From positions 1 to 56,066 of the forward strand of contig JAYEJW010000561.1 of the NCBI GenBank assembly GCA_034716535.1: DNA of 56,066 nucleotides, read 5' to 3'. Each line of letters starts with the position of its first letter. The stretch's first letter is position 1. This document shows, one piece after another, positions 1 to 10,900 of the stretch. The DNA is from JAYEJW01 sp034716535. GTDB lineage: Bacteria > Pseudomonadota > Gammaproteobacteria > Chromatiales > Chromatiaceae. The notes under the pieces were generated by a model. That model saw only the letters and a program-made list of their open reading frames with translations. It ran no database searches and was not told the DNA's origin. The position numbers were made by a program, and so were the translations under genes.

Positions 1-244
1 GAGAGTGAACAGTGGAAATACAGCCAGCCACGCAACGGCCGCGAGCCCTGATGCTCTGCTCAGGCCGCTCCGTCCGTCACAACTACGGACAAACCAGCGC
101 CCGGAGTTGTCAGAATTTGAGATACTGGTCACGGCATGACTCCTTTCGACTTTTGTAGAATTCCAAATTTTAGTTAACTGTACGACGGTCGGGTTTATAA
201 CAAAATTCGGTTGGGGGGGCCAGAGCGGAGCGACCGAACGGTAG
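1..244. other. Left flank, no gene seen
   Basis: This short stretch holds no open frame with a recognisable protein. It includes an AT-richer segment around 150-210 and lies downstream of the decayed transposase. A terminal inverted repeat of the insertion sequence could lie here, but I could not match two ends. Confidence 0.4.
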
Positions 245-896
245 TCACGACTGAAACAGAGTCTTAGCCTGGGAGTCATCATCCAAGGCTGCTTTGTACT
301 TCTTCTGTCCCACCGTCATGGACGGTAGGTAGCGCTTGAGCAAATTCAGACCGAATTGGCGTAGCGTTTTTGAAATTGCCGGGTGCGTTCTCGCGACGGA
401 GTACGACTCTCGTCCTCGCCGAAGGTGACGTCGGGCGACCAGTGCGGTTGGTTTTCTACGCCCCAGTGCGCACCACGGCGTTGCCGAACACCTTGGCGTC
501 GTCAGCGCGGGTGGTGAGGTAGTAGCGGCATTCCAGCGAGATGTTCTGGCCTTGGTGATGCTCGGATTCAACCATGCCAATGCTCTGCAACCCGGGCCAG
601 TTTTGCGGCTCGGGCAAGGTCGAGAGGTCTTTCACGAGCCAACTGCGGCGCACTTCGCGGCGACCATGGCCGGCATCGGCTTCTTCGAAGTAGCTCGCCG
701 GGACCTGCTGGAAGTCCGCCGCTTGGGCCGTTAAGTCGTCGCACAGCGCCTCGCGCAGTTGCGGTTGGTTCTCCTTAACCGCCAGGACGTAATCTGCCCC
801 GTTGGCGACGATCTTCTCCGCGATCGCTTTCCGCCATCCCATCGCATCAATGGTGACAACACGCGACTCCTCAATGAGCGAAAAATGCGAGACCAA
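245..896 (-). pseudogene. ISAs1-family transposase remnant, frameshifted and 5'-truncated
   Basis: The minus strand encodes, in successive frames, the catalytic core and C-terminus of an ISAs1-type DDE transposase. The first frame (896 to about 470) has the VTIDAMGW motif around the first catalytic Asp and continues through a KENQ segment. A second frame near 470-380 reads AHWGVENQPHW followed by DVTFGEDESR, the typical C-terminal ISAs1 signature. A third frame carries FGLNLLKRYL and ends at 245. At least two frameshifts therefore separate conserved blocks. The N-terminal third is missing: an in-frame stop lies just upstream, near 920. The element cannot make a complete enzyme. Family assignment is by motif memory; the frameshifts are read directly. 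Confidence 0.8.
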
Positions 897-1004
897 ATCC
901 GAACAAATATCTCATGCTCCTGAGAAAGTGCTTGAGATATGCTGCGCAACTCTATGCTCGCACCACAATTATTATTCGGTTGCCCTGGAGTTTGCGGCCT
1001 CTTT

Positions 1005-1035
1005 TTCGCATGCCGCCTGGCGGGCAGCTTATACT
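1005..1035 (+). promoter_or_regulatory. Possible sigma-70 promoter of argG
   Basis: A TATACT hexamer at 1030-1035 is a good -10 match, 34 bases before the argG ATG. The best -35 candidate, TTCGCA at 1005-1010, is weak and leaves a long 19-base spacer. The placement is plausible but unproven. Confidence 0.3.
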
Positions 1036-1069
1036 GGAAGTTTTTCGACGGCCTGAGTTGGAGTCTTCA

Positions 1070-2290
<1,221 letters not shown>

Positions 2291-2401
2291 GATCGCGGAG
2301 CATTTCGGCGCCCACTAGGCGACAGCCAGTCGCGCAGCGCATTGGTTTAAGCCCAATGGCTGCAAAGGACCCGGCTAAACAACGAGCCCGCAAATAAGCG
2401 C

Positions 2402-3193
2402 TTGATTGCACGACCAGCCCCTCAATCGTCTTCCGGAGCCGCGAGCTGGCTGGAACAGCTTGGTCTGGCCGCCGTCACCCTGTGGAGCTGCATGGGTCTG
2501 TACTTGCGCATCCTGGCGGGCCGTGGACGGTTGGATATGCCCGCCTTTGCCGGCGCTCTCAGGCAGGCAGGGCTCTCCATCCTGCCCGCCATCACCTTGG
2601 TGACGGCCGCCGTAGGGCTGATCCTGGGCAACCAGACCGAGTCGATCTTGGAGCAGTTCGATCTGCCGGGACTGATACTGCTCCCGATTTCCTACGCGGC
2701 GGTGATGGAACTGGTTCCGATCCTGGTGGGCATCCTGGTGGCCGGGCGCGCCGGCTTGGCCCTGGCGGTGAGGCAGGCGACCCTGGCGGTGAGCGGCGAG
2801 ATGGATGGGCTGCTGGTCAACGGCATCCATCCGCTTCAGTTCACGGTCGGGCCGGTATTACTAGCCATGTTGCTGATGTCGTTCGCCTTCGCGGTATGGG
2901 GCAGCCTCGTCACCTTCGGCGCGGTTTTTCTGTGGCTGTGGGGCGTCGCAGGAGTCCCGCCCGCCCTGTTCCTCGACGCCCTGCAGCGGGCCCTCTCGCC
3001 GGGAGACTTGGTGGAGGCCCTGGGCAAGCCGCTGATCTTCGCCCTGCTGATCGCGCTCATCGCAACGGTCAACGGGACGATGGCCGGTCGCGACCCCGAG
3101 GGCGTCGCCCGGGCCGCCACCCGAACCATGATCGGCGCCGTGACCGCGATTCTGCTTACGGACCTACTGTTCATTCTCTTCCCGGGAAGCTGA
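2402..3193 (+). CDS. MlaE-family ABC transporter permease
   Basis: An inner-membrane permease of the MlaE (DUF140) family, the channel subunit of MCE-type lipid importers or exporters. The 263-residue protein has the usual layout: an N-terminal amphipathic region, then about five hydrophobic segments. The family core around residues 95-150 reads ELVPILVGILVAGRAG, followed by GEMDGLLVNGI. The start used is a TTG without a clear ribosome-binding site; an internal ATG about 30 codons in is an alternative. It is followed 4 bases later by the ATPase gene, so the two are probably co-translated. The paralogue (Mla, Pqi-like or organism-specific) cannot be told from sequence alone. Confidence 0.9.
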   Translation: MIARPAPQSSSGAASWLEQLGLAAVTLWSCMGLYLRILAGRGRLDMPAFAGALRQAGLSILPAITLVTAAVGLILGNQTESILEQFDLPGLILLPISYAAVMELVPILVGILVAGRAGLALAVRQATLAVSGEMDGLLVNGIHPLQFTVGPVLLAMLLMSFAFAVWGSLVTFGAVFLWLWGVAGVPPALFLDALQRALSPGDLVEALGKPLIFALLIALIATVNGTMAGRDPEGVARAATRTMIGAVTAILLTDLLFILFPGS

Positions 3194-3197
3194 GCCA

Positions 3198-3935
3198 TTG
3201 GGTACGGCGCTGGAGCTCGAAGCCGTCTTTCAGCACGTGGGTCCTCACTGCGCGCTGACCGACATCTCGCTGCGAATGGAGCAGGGCGAATGGCTGCTGC
3301 TGATCGGTCCGAACGGAGCCGGAAAAACCCTCCTGACGCGCCTGATCCTGGGCATCGACACCCCCTCCGCGGGTACAATCCGGGTTTTCGGGAAGGCACT
3401 GGCCACACTCAATGACCGCGCGATGCGCCGTCTGCGAAGGGATCTGGGGGCGGTCCTGCAGGGCGGCTCCCTGCTCGAGGACCTGACGGTTCTGGAGAAC
3501 CTGCTGATACCCTTACGCGCTGCACCCCTTGGCCGCAACGAGATGGCCCGCGCAGCGCGCTTGGTAATGACCCAGTTACAATTGGACGGACTCGAAAACC
3601 ATCCGCCGCGCTCGCTGTCGCTGGGCCAGCGCCGGCGCGTGGAGCTTGGGCGCGCGCTGATCCACAAGCCGGCCCTGCTCGTGTGGGACGGCCTCACCGA
3701 CGGGCTGGACCCGGCCTCCGCGCGGGAGACGCTCAATCTGCTGCGCGACCAACAGGAGCACCAGAATCTGACCTTGCTCGCAACCGATAATCGCCCCGAT
3801 GTCCTCGCCCAGAGCGGCGACCGCGTCGCGGTGCTCGACCGCGGCCGGTTGGTGTTCGACGGCAGCCGTGCGCGGCTCGAGCAGACCGCCGAAGAACGCC
3901 TGGAGCTGCGTTTTGTGCTCCGGGGGCGCCCGTGA
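3198..3935 (+). CDS. MlaF-like ABC ATPase with degenerate catalytic motifs
   Basis: The cytoplasmic nucleotide-binding subunit expected to power the adjacent MlaE-type permease. The 245-residue chain has an intact Walker A (GPNGAGKT, residues 37-44), a Q-loop Gln near 88 and an altered signature LSLGQ at 140-144. The Walker B aspartate (D164) is followed by Gly165 where ABC ATPases carry the catalytic Glu. The switch-loop His is also missing: the stretch around 193-198 reads LLATDN. The D-loop GLDP is present. ATP binding looks possible but hydrolysis should be impaired, which is odd for a stand-alone homodimeric subunit. The start is TTG, and the stop overlaps the next gene in GTGA. Confidence 0.9.
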   Translation: MGTALELEAVFQHVGPHCALTDISLRMEQGEWLLLIGPNGAGKTLLTRLILGIDTPSAGTIRVFGKALATLNDRAMRRLRRDLGAVLQGGSLLEDLTVLENLLIPLRAAPLGRNEMARAARLVMTQLQLDGLENHPPRSLSLGQRRRVELGRALIHKPALLVWDGLTDGLDPASARETLNLLRDQQEHQNLTLLATDNRPDVLAQSGDRVAVLDRGRLVFDGSRARLEQTAEERLELRFVLRGRP

Positions 3936-4960
3936 GCCTGCTAGAGCGGCTTTACGCCCCCCCGGAGATCGGGGCGCCTGGAAAACGCAAAGCCCGCGCG
4001 CAGAGGCGGGACCTGATGCTGGCCGGAGTCTTCGTGTTGGTCATGGCCGCGGTGGCCCTCGGCGCCCTGGCCCTGCTCATACCCGGCTTGTTCGGTGACG
4101 CCTACCGCCTCGACGCCTACTTCGCCGAAGCGACGGGTCTGGATGCAGGCATTCAGGTGATGCAGGAAGGCTTCGTCATCGGTATCGTGGAGAGGGTCGA
4201 GCCCGTCTTCCCGGGCCGCGACGAGGCCGCCGGACGCTGCCCATCGCCGGCGGCAGCCGGTACGCGACGCTCGGCAGTCCTGCCCTGCTTCCGCGCCACC
4301 CTTCGGATTCGCGACAACTGGCCCGTTCCCGAGGACAGCGTCGCCCAGATCAGCTCCATCGGGCTGCTGCAGGAGTACGCGCTCAAAATCCAACCCGGCG
4401 GCGCCAGCCGGCTGCTGCTGAATCGGCAAGCCGTCGTGACCAGCGGCCCGGAGATTGAGCTTACGCAGCAGTTAAGCGACCTCACCATCACCCTGCAGTT
4501 GCTGGCGCAAGAGAAGATCGAACCGACGCTGGAGGGCATTCAGGAATCCTTTGCGCGCTTTGACGTGGTGATGGAGATCCTGCAACGCCTGGGCACCGAC
4601 CTGGAACAGACGGTCGACCAAGTCTCGGCGATTTTCGACGGGCGCAGTGAGGAGGTCAAACGTGCAGTTGAGGAGGTTGAGCGTACAGCTGAGGAGGTCC
4701 AGCGTGCAGTCAAGAGTTACGGCGATCTGGCGAACGACATCCGGGGGCTGGTCAGGGACAACAAGCCGTCCGTTGAGCGCTCGCTGGACGACACGCAATA
4801 TCTGCTCCAAGAGCTCGCGGCTGCGCTCACCCCGATCCTCACAAACATCGAGGACGCCACCCGTGACCTCTCCGCACTTGCCCGCGATCTGCGCAACAAT
4901 CCGGCGGCAACCATCCTCCAGGGCCACAAGGTGGAAGACGAAACGCCATGGTTCGAATGA
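3932..4960 (+). CDS. MlaD-type MCE domain protein
   Basis: A membrane-anchored periplasmic substrate-binding component of the MCE transporter. One hydrophobic anchor lies near residues 28-50 (LMLAGVFVLVMAAVALGALALL in part). It is followed by an MCE domain with the pattern of a ligand-contacting strand-rich region (GLDAGIQVMQEGFVIGIVERVE, in part). An unusual Arg/Ala/Cys-rich insertion of about 25 residues interrupts the MCE domain around residues 95-122. After residue 165 the chain is helical, with a three-unit heptad repeat near 240-260 and a long coiled coil, which fits a tunnel or needle that spans part of the periplasm. The GTG start overlaps the stop of the ATPase gene. Confidence 0.88.
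   Translation: MSLLERLYAPPEIGAPGKRKARAQRRDLMLAGVFVLVMAAVALGALALLIPGLFGDAYRLDAYFAEATGLDAGIQVMQEGFVIGIVERVEPVFPGRDEAAGRCPSPAAAGTRRSAVLPCFRATLRIRDNWPVPEDSVAQISSIGLLQEYALKIQPGGASRLLLNRQAVVTSGPEIELTQQLSDLTITLQLLAQEKIEPTLEGIQESFARFDVVMEILQRLGTDLEQTVDQVSAIFDGRSEEVKRAVEEVERTAEEVQRAVKSYGDLANDIRGLVRDNKPSVERSLDDTQYLLQELAAALTPILTNIEDATRDLSALARDLRNNPAATILQGHKVEDETPWFE
4649..4711 (+). repeat. Three tandem 21-bp units inside the MCE gene
   Basis: Three consecutive 21-base units, each beginning GAGGAGGT, occupy 4649-4669, 4670-4690 and 4691-4711. Each encodes one heptad of the form EEVxRAV or EEVERTA, so gain or loss of a unit would lengthen the coiled coil by exactly one heptad without shifting the frame. 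Confidence 0.9.
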
Positions 4961-5583
4961 TCTTCCGATCAATGGTGGCCCTGGTGCCGTTTCTGATCAC
5001 TGCCTGCGTCTCATCGGAACCGGTCCAGCAGGACCGTTTCTACAGCCTGGAACCCAGGGTGCAAGCCCTATCGACCGAGGCGCCCCCCGTCAGGGCGACC
5101 TTGCTTGTGAATGACCTCGCGACACGCGGATTTCTTGGGGGGCGCGAGATCGTTTATCGCTCTGCCGAAGAACCCCTGCAGGTCATGCGCTACCCGACAC
5201 TGCTTTGGGAGGAACTCCCGGGAAGGGCCGTCGCAGAAGATCTTGTGGGCGCGCTGCGCACGTCGCAGCTGTTTGCGTTCGTGATTACTCCCGCCCAGCG
5301 AGCGCGGGCGGACTACCTGCTGGGCGGCGAGCTAAGCCGATTCGATCACCTCCCAACCGCTCAACCGCCGCGGGTAGTGGCGGAGTTCACCCTGACCCTG
5401 ATGCGCGGCGACGACCGCCGCTCCATGCTCTCCAAGCGCTATCAGGGCGAGGAGGCCACCGGGCAGAGCACTCCCGAAGCCATGGCTCAGGCCTTCAATC
5501 GGCTGACGGGGCGGCTCCTCGGGGAGGTCGTCCGAGACCTCCAATCCCTCAGGCCACAGTTGCGCAGTGCGTCGACGCACTGA
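4948..5583 (+). CDS. ABC-type transport auxiliary lipoprotein (PqiC-like)
   Basis: A predicted lipoprotein of about 211 residues that closes the MCE operon. The signal peptide ends in the lipobox LITAC, so Cys20 would be lipidated. The mature part begins QDRFYSLEP, which is typical of the auxiliary lipoprotein family (PF03886) found with MCE systems, and shows the expected alternating strand pattern. It probably sits at the inner leaflet of the outer membrane and helps dock the MCE protein. The start at 4948 overlaps the MCE gene by 13 bases; a second ATG at 4957 would give an ATGA junction and is equally possible. Confidence 0.85.
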   Translation: MVRMIFRSMVALVPFLITACVSSEPVQQDRFYSLEPRVQALSTEAPPVRATLLVNDLATRGFLGGREIVYRSAEEPLQVMRYPTLLWEELPGRAVAEDLVGALRTSQLFAFVITPAQRARADYLLGGELSRFDHLPTAQPPRVVAEFTLTLMRGDDRRSMLSKRYQGEEATGQSTPEAMAQAFNRLTGRLLGEVVRDLQSLRPQLRSASTH

Positions 5584-5607
5584 CATGAGCGCACCGGATT
5601 CGCCAGG

Positions 5608-6957
5608 GTGACTGAGCGCAGGCCAACCGACATCCTGGCCGAGCTGTATCCCGCCGCTGCCCGCGACCTTCCGGTGGCCTGGAACCAGATGCGCATTCCG
5701 GGTCCACCGGCGCAGCTCGCGCTGACCCGACAGGAGCGCAAGCACCCGGACCCCGCCGTCCGCTACCACCGACGCACGATCCAGGCGCTCGACGCCGGGA
5801 ACGACCGCTTCGCCCTGGTGGACAAGGCCTCCCCCCACGCCCTTCACGACCTGATGGTGAGCGGCGTGTCGCTGCCGGCCCAACCGGGGCCCTGCGACGT
5901 AACGCCACTCGCCGGGCAGCTCCTGTGGCGCACGGGGGCGAGCTTCGTGCGCTTCGTCTCCCAGCCCGACGTGCAACGGGAGTTCGGCCTGGAGAACGGA
6001 CGTCTGCATCTGGCCCTCAATTGCGACCCCAATACCCAGGACCGCGAGAGCTGCCAGGCCAACAAACAGTTCCATCTGCACCTGCTGTACTGGACCCGTT
6101 CGGAGCTCGCCCCTCTGTCCAACCCCGAGCGCCTGAAAAGCATCCGTGATCCCCTGCTGCGCCGGCAGGCCCTGGACCCGATGGCCTTTCTCGGCGCTCG
6201 GCTCATCCACGAGGTGCTCGCCGACCTGCCTCTGGGGATCCCTGAGGCAAGACTGCTGCCCTACCGGGAGGAGGAGGCCGTTGGCGGCTGCGGACCCCTC
6301 GGTTGCCTGGTACAGCTGCCCGGCTGGGGGGTGCTGGACGATTGCGCCTTCGAGGCGTTGGCGCGCCGCATACATCGTCGTATCGAGACATCGGCGGCGG
6401 ACATCCTCGCCGCCTTCACGGGCCGGCCCGAACCGCCGCCGCCCTGGCGCCGGCACGCCCTTCTCCCGCGCCGGCAGATCCACGCCAACCTGGGCCGCCT
6501 GCCCCTGTCCGCCTACGTTCGCACCGCGTTGGCCCTGCTCGCCGAGCACCTGCGCGACCTGCCACCCGCCCTGGCAGAGCGCCTGAAAAGCGGTTCAGCC
6601 GCGGTGCGCAAGCACCACATGACCCTGAACCTGCCCTGTTACTCTTTGAACCTCTACTCGCCGGCTCCGAACCTGAGGGCCCGCTCCCTGGGGTCTGCGC
6701 CCGAAGTGTACCTGATCGTGCAGACCAAGCTCTTTTCGGGAATCGGAGGGGCGGGACTGGTATCCCTGGACGGCGTACCCAGCGTGCGCATCCTGCGCGG
6801 GGAAGGAACCTTCAGTGCGGAGCAATGGCAGCATCGAGCGCGCTTTCAGCGCGCCTTCGCCCACTTCAACCAGCGGCGCCTCGTACGGATGCCGGGGGTC
6901 CGCTTTCATCCCGTGCGGCGCTTCGTGGACATCTTCCGCGGCTGGCCCCATTCTTGA
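5608..6957 (+). CDS. Uncharacterised 449-residue protein
   Basis: I do not recognise a family. The predicted protein is soluble, with no signal peptide or membrane segment. It is rich in Arg, Leu and Pro. A central segment reads CQANKQFHLHLLYW (about residues 150-163), whose HxH pair recalls HIT or GalT-like nucleotidyltransferases, but the full motif is absent. Further on there is a Cys pair in GGCGPLGC and a segment KHHMTLNLPCYSLNLY. The start is GTG at 5608, 24 bases after the lipoprotein gene, so it may belong to the MCE operon. The frame has good coding character and the antisense frames look like shadows. Function unknown. Confidence 0.75.
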   Translation: MTERRPTDILAELYPAAARDLPVAWNQMRIPGPPAQLALTRQERKHPDPAVRYHRRTIQALDAGNDRFALVDKASPHALHDLMVSGVSLPAQPGPCDVTPLAGQLLWRTGASFVRFVSQPDVQREFGLENGRLHLALNCDPNTQDRESCQANKQFHLHLLYWTRSELAPLSNPERLKSIRDPLLRRQALDPMAFLGARLIHEVLADLPLGIPEARLLPYREEEAVGGCGPLGCLVQLPGWGVLDDCAFEALARRIHRRIETSAADILAAFTGRPEPPPPWRRHALLPRRQIHANLGRLPLSAYVRTALALLAEHLRDLPPALAERLKSGSAAVRKHHMTLNLPCYSLNLYSPAPNLRARSLGSAPEVYLIVQTKLFSGIGGAGLVSLDGVPSVRILRGEGTFSAEQWQHRARFQRAFAHFNQRRLVRMPGVRFHPVRRFVDIFRGWPHS

Positions 6958-7004
6958 ACAAACCGGCGCGTACGCCGGGTCATTAAGAAAAAAACCCTGC
7001 ACCG

Positions 7005-7907
7005 ATGGATTTTTCGCAATTCGCCCCCTTCTGGATCCTGTTCTCCCTGCTCTCGGCGTTTTTCCACGCCTCGCGACTTGCGGTTACCAAGCACCTGAGC
7101 TTCAGTTTTTCGGCCAAGGCCCTAACCCTCTACGTAAACCTGGCAAGCGTGGTCGTCACCTTTCCCCTGATCTTCTGGAACCACAATTTCCCCGTCGAGG
7201 ACTATCGTTACGTGGGTGCGGTACTGCTTGGGGGCATGATCTCGGGGCTCGGGGGCTGGTCGCTGAACCATGCCATCAAAGTGAGCGAGATCTCGCTGGT
7301 GGGCCCGGTGATCACACTGACTCCCGGTTTCGTCATCGTCATCGAGTGGCTGATCACGGGGGACCTGCCTAGCAGCATCGGCCTGATCGGTATCGCGCTT
7401 CTGGTTGTCGGCAGTTACATCCTCAGCGTCGACCGGGGGATGACGCACTGGTTCACACCGCTGGCGCGCCTGTTCACCGTCTCGGGCAGCCGCTACACGC
7501 TGGCTGCGTCGGCCTGCTTTGCGACGGCGGCGACCTTCGGGCGTGTCGGCGTACGTCTGAGCGACCCGCTCTCGTTTTCGGTGATGGTATCAATGGTCAA
7601 CCCGTTGATCCTGTTCATCCTGTTCAGCCTTCACGACCGCCACTTTTACCGAGAGGTGTTCAACGAGAACCTCCGGCGGGAGGCCAGACCGCTGTTGTTG
7701 CTGGGCGCGCTGTTCGCCCTCATGCGTATCGCCGACCAGATCGCGCTCAGCCTGACCCTCGCCTCCTACGCCATGTCGGTGAAACGCACCGCCGGGATGT
7801 TCTCGGTGTTGCTCGGGCGGCTTCTCTTCCACGAGCACCGTATTCCGGAAAAGCTGATCGCGAGCGCGGTCATGCTGCTGGGCCTGTTCGCCCTCACGCA
7901 AGATTGA
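7005..7907 (+). CDS. EamA/DMT-family transporter
   Basis: An inner-membrane permease of the drug/metabolite transporter superfamily, 300 residues with about ten hydrophobic helices arranged as two halves. The first half ends near VGSYILSVD; the second starts around the SRYTLAASACFATAATFGR segment. The C-terminal LLFHEHRIPEKLI followed by a last hydrophobic helix is the usual end of EamA repeat two. Substrate cannot be inferred. The ATG follows the preceding gene by 47 bases. It converges on the STAND gene, with only 41 bases between the two stops. Confidence 0.88.
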   Translation: MDFSQFAPFWILFSLLSAFFHASRLAVTKHLSFSFSAKALTLYVNLASVVVTFPLIFWNHNFPVEDYRYVGAVLLGGMISGLGGWSLNHAIKVSEISLVGPVITLTPGFVIVIEWLITGDLPSSIGLIGIALLVVGSYILSVDRGMTHWFTPLARLFTVSGSRYTLAASACFATAATFGRVGVRLSDPLSFSVMVSMVNPLILFILFSLHDRHFYREVFNENLRREARPLLLLGALFALMRIADQIALSLTLASYAMSVKRTAGMFSVLLGRLLFHEHRIPEKLIASAVMLLGLFALTQD

Positions 7908-7948
7908 CCCCGATCTGCGGAAGTCCTCGATCGGCGATAGTACGGCCC

Positions 7949-10900
7949 CTACTTCGTGTCGATCTCCAGCTCCTCCAGGTGGTTCCGTTTCCAGAAGCCG
8001 TACGCCTTCTGGACGACCTCCAGGCGTTCATGCTTCTCGTCCCAGACATCGCGCAGCTCCTCCGGGGCTTGCTCGTCCTTCGCGGGATCTCCCTCTTCCT
8101 TCCACAACCGCCACAAGAGCGCGGCATTGTCCCAGTAGGCCGCGGCAACGGAAAGACCGTCCGGACTGAATGTGGCGTAGGACACGCCGCCGAGGCGCCC
8201 GTCGAGCTCTAGAGGAATGAGTTTCCTGTCGTGCGCAAGGACCCCGGTTGGGGCCTCCCAGATGCGCAAGACCTTGTCGCGGGAGGCGGTGAGGATCCAG
8301 TCCCCATCCGGGCTGAATTCCGCGTGGTAGACCCGATCATTGTGTCCGCCGAGTACCGCGAGCTGGCGCCCGGAGAGGGTCCACACCCGAGCGGTCTTGT
8401 CCAGTGAGGCCGTGACCAGTCGCTGACCATCCGGCGCGAAGCGCACGCTGTAGACGAGATCGCCGTGGCCCTCCAGCGGGCGGACCTCTCCGCAGTCGCC
8501 CGACGAGACGTGTAGCAGACCGGCGAGACCCCTGTTTCCTGAGAAGGCGAGCCAATCCGCATCCGGTGAGAAGGCAAGGTCACTCAGGCGGTAATCGCCG
8601 GTGCTGCATTGCATGAGGGTCGTCCAGCCATCGCCGTCTCGACGGACGACGCGGATCCGGCCCCGCTCATCGCCGGCGGCCACGAGCGCTCCGCCTTCCG
8701 GATCCCCCGTTACCGCCAATGCCTGCACCCGGGCATCGAGCCCGGAGAAGGCGCTATCGGCAATCTCTATCCGACCGCACTCTTTCGTGCGCCACACCCG
8801 AACCGGATTCTTGGGCGCGTCCGAAGCGGTTACGAACCAGCTCTCGTCCGGCCCGAAGAGGGCCCAGTCGACCTTTCCCCCTTCATCGGCCGCCTGCGCC
8901 GGGCAGAACTCCCTGACTTTCGTCTGCTCGACTGGGCTCGCGGGCTCGATGATCGTCCAGATGCGGGCGGTACCGTCGTAGGCCGCACTCGCCAGCAGCC
9001 TGCCCGAGGGCGAGAAGGCAACGCGCCTCACCTGTCTTTCCGACCTGCAGCCCCCATCTTCAGGTGCCGGGGTAGCGCCAACGGTATTGTCCGCCTTGGC
9101 GCCATCCGCGGTCTCGAACTCTATCTCGGTCGATCTCTCTGTATTGGAGTCGTAACGCCAAACCCGGACGCATCCATCGTACCCCGCGGTCGCCAGCAAC
9201 AACTGCCGGTCGTCGGCTGCAACGTCAAGATGCCAAACGTGGTCCTTATGGGCAAGCCGTTCGTACAGGCGCGACAGGGGATCGACGTTCCACACCCGGG
9301 CCGAACCGTACTGGCGCTCGGAACCGGCGGAATGGGTCAGGATGCGATTGCCACCGGCCTCGAAACGGGCATCTGAGACGGCGGTATCGTGGCTCAATAC
9401 GGCAACCTCCTTGCCCGTAAAGAGGTCCCACAGGCGGGCCGTGCCATCTTTGGACGCCGTCAGCACCAAGCCGCCGGCGTACCCGGGGGTTGAACCGGAG
9501 CTAACCCGGACCCGCTGGACGCTCTGACGATGATGTCCGAGCACCGTCACCGGTTGCACGTCCAGATCTTCCAGGTTCCAACGTACCACCTGGCCCTCGT
9601 CGTCCACGGCGACGAGATAACGGCCGTCGGCGGAGAAGGCGACGTCGCGCACCGCGCTATGGTGAATCTTGACAGGCCGGCCGTCCTTCTTTACTTCGGA
9701 AAGCTCGAACGACAGATCCGGATCGTCCACGCTGTAAACACGCACCCTGTCGTCAGCGGAGGCCACGGCGATTCGCTTTCCCTGCGAATCGAAGACCGCG
9801 CGGTTGAAGGGCCGACCGAGCGGTTGCTCGGGCAGTTCGAGAAGCAGCTCGCCCTTGGTCACGTCGAGCACCCGTAGGCGCCCACCGGCCGATCCTGTAA
9901 CGAGCCTCCTGTCACCCTTGATGGGGGAGAAGGCGAGCCCGCGTATCTCCTTATCGGCTGCGGGATAGATTTCTTCACCGAAGCGGACCGCCTCTGCCGG
10001 CGAATTCAGATCGACAACGCATAGAGCGGTGTTCGCCTTCTCCTTATGTGCGCTGTTGTCCAGCTCAAGCGGATGTGCGATTGCAAGAAAGCGGCCATCG
10101 GCGTCCAAGGCAGTGACTGCGCCCTCTTCGGCGCCGCAGTGGTACAGGAGCTTTGCACCCGAGTCGGCAGACAGCGACCAGACGCCGCTTTCACCTATGC
10201 CGAAGAGCCTTTCTTTCGCCCCTTCACCGACAAAGAAGAGGCTGTGGATACCCAGCTCGGCCGGAGCCAATGAATCTCGTTTCTTATCGTCGACGCCATC
10301 GGCTCCAAAACTCCATTCAATCACCCCCTCCCCGGGGACAATGCTGACCAGCCGGCCTCCCTCAGCGCTCAGATCCGGAACGACCTTTACGGGTGCCTTT
10401 TTTTCGCCGCTCCGCGCAGACGCCCCGGCCTGATCAGTCAGCTTGTCACCCGCCTTCACCATCGCGAGAAGACGGGTTCCGACAAAGGCACGGCTGAGCG
10501 TACTGATCGCTCGCTCGGGAAGCTCTTTCCCCGCCTGCAGAGCGCGCTTCAACGCACTCGGCCTGTTACCCTGCTCGATATCGAGGTCCGCCCGAGCAAG
10601 TTCGCTCTTATGCAAACTGATCCGGGACTCGCGCTCTTTCTCGTGGGCTTCGAGGGCGGCCCACACGGCCAGGGCCGACAGCAAGAGCAATAGAAGCCCT
10701 ACAAGGTAGACGGCGATGTTGCGCCGCTGTTTGTAGCGCAGCAAGACCCGGGACTCGTCCAGAAACTCCGCCTCCAAGGACTCGAGCTCCGACCCATAAG
10801 GACCGGTTAATCCGAGGGAGGCCTCATAGCTATCCTTTGCCAGCAGGTACTCGCGGTTGCAGTCGGTACGCTTCCAGAGTTGCGCCTGGCGGGAGATCTG

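Noticed and set aside
2340..2358. Short hairpin between argG and the MlaE-type gene
   Set aside because: Six-base stem with no T run; likely chance.
5332..6549. 405-codon minus-strand frame opposite the lipoprotein and the unassigned gene
   Set aside because: Antisense to two better frames; low-complexity Gly/Gln/Arg text.
7910..7936. Inverted repeat between the DMT and STAND genes as terminator
   Set aside because: Only six paired bases, a 13-base loop and no T tract.
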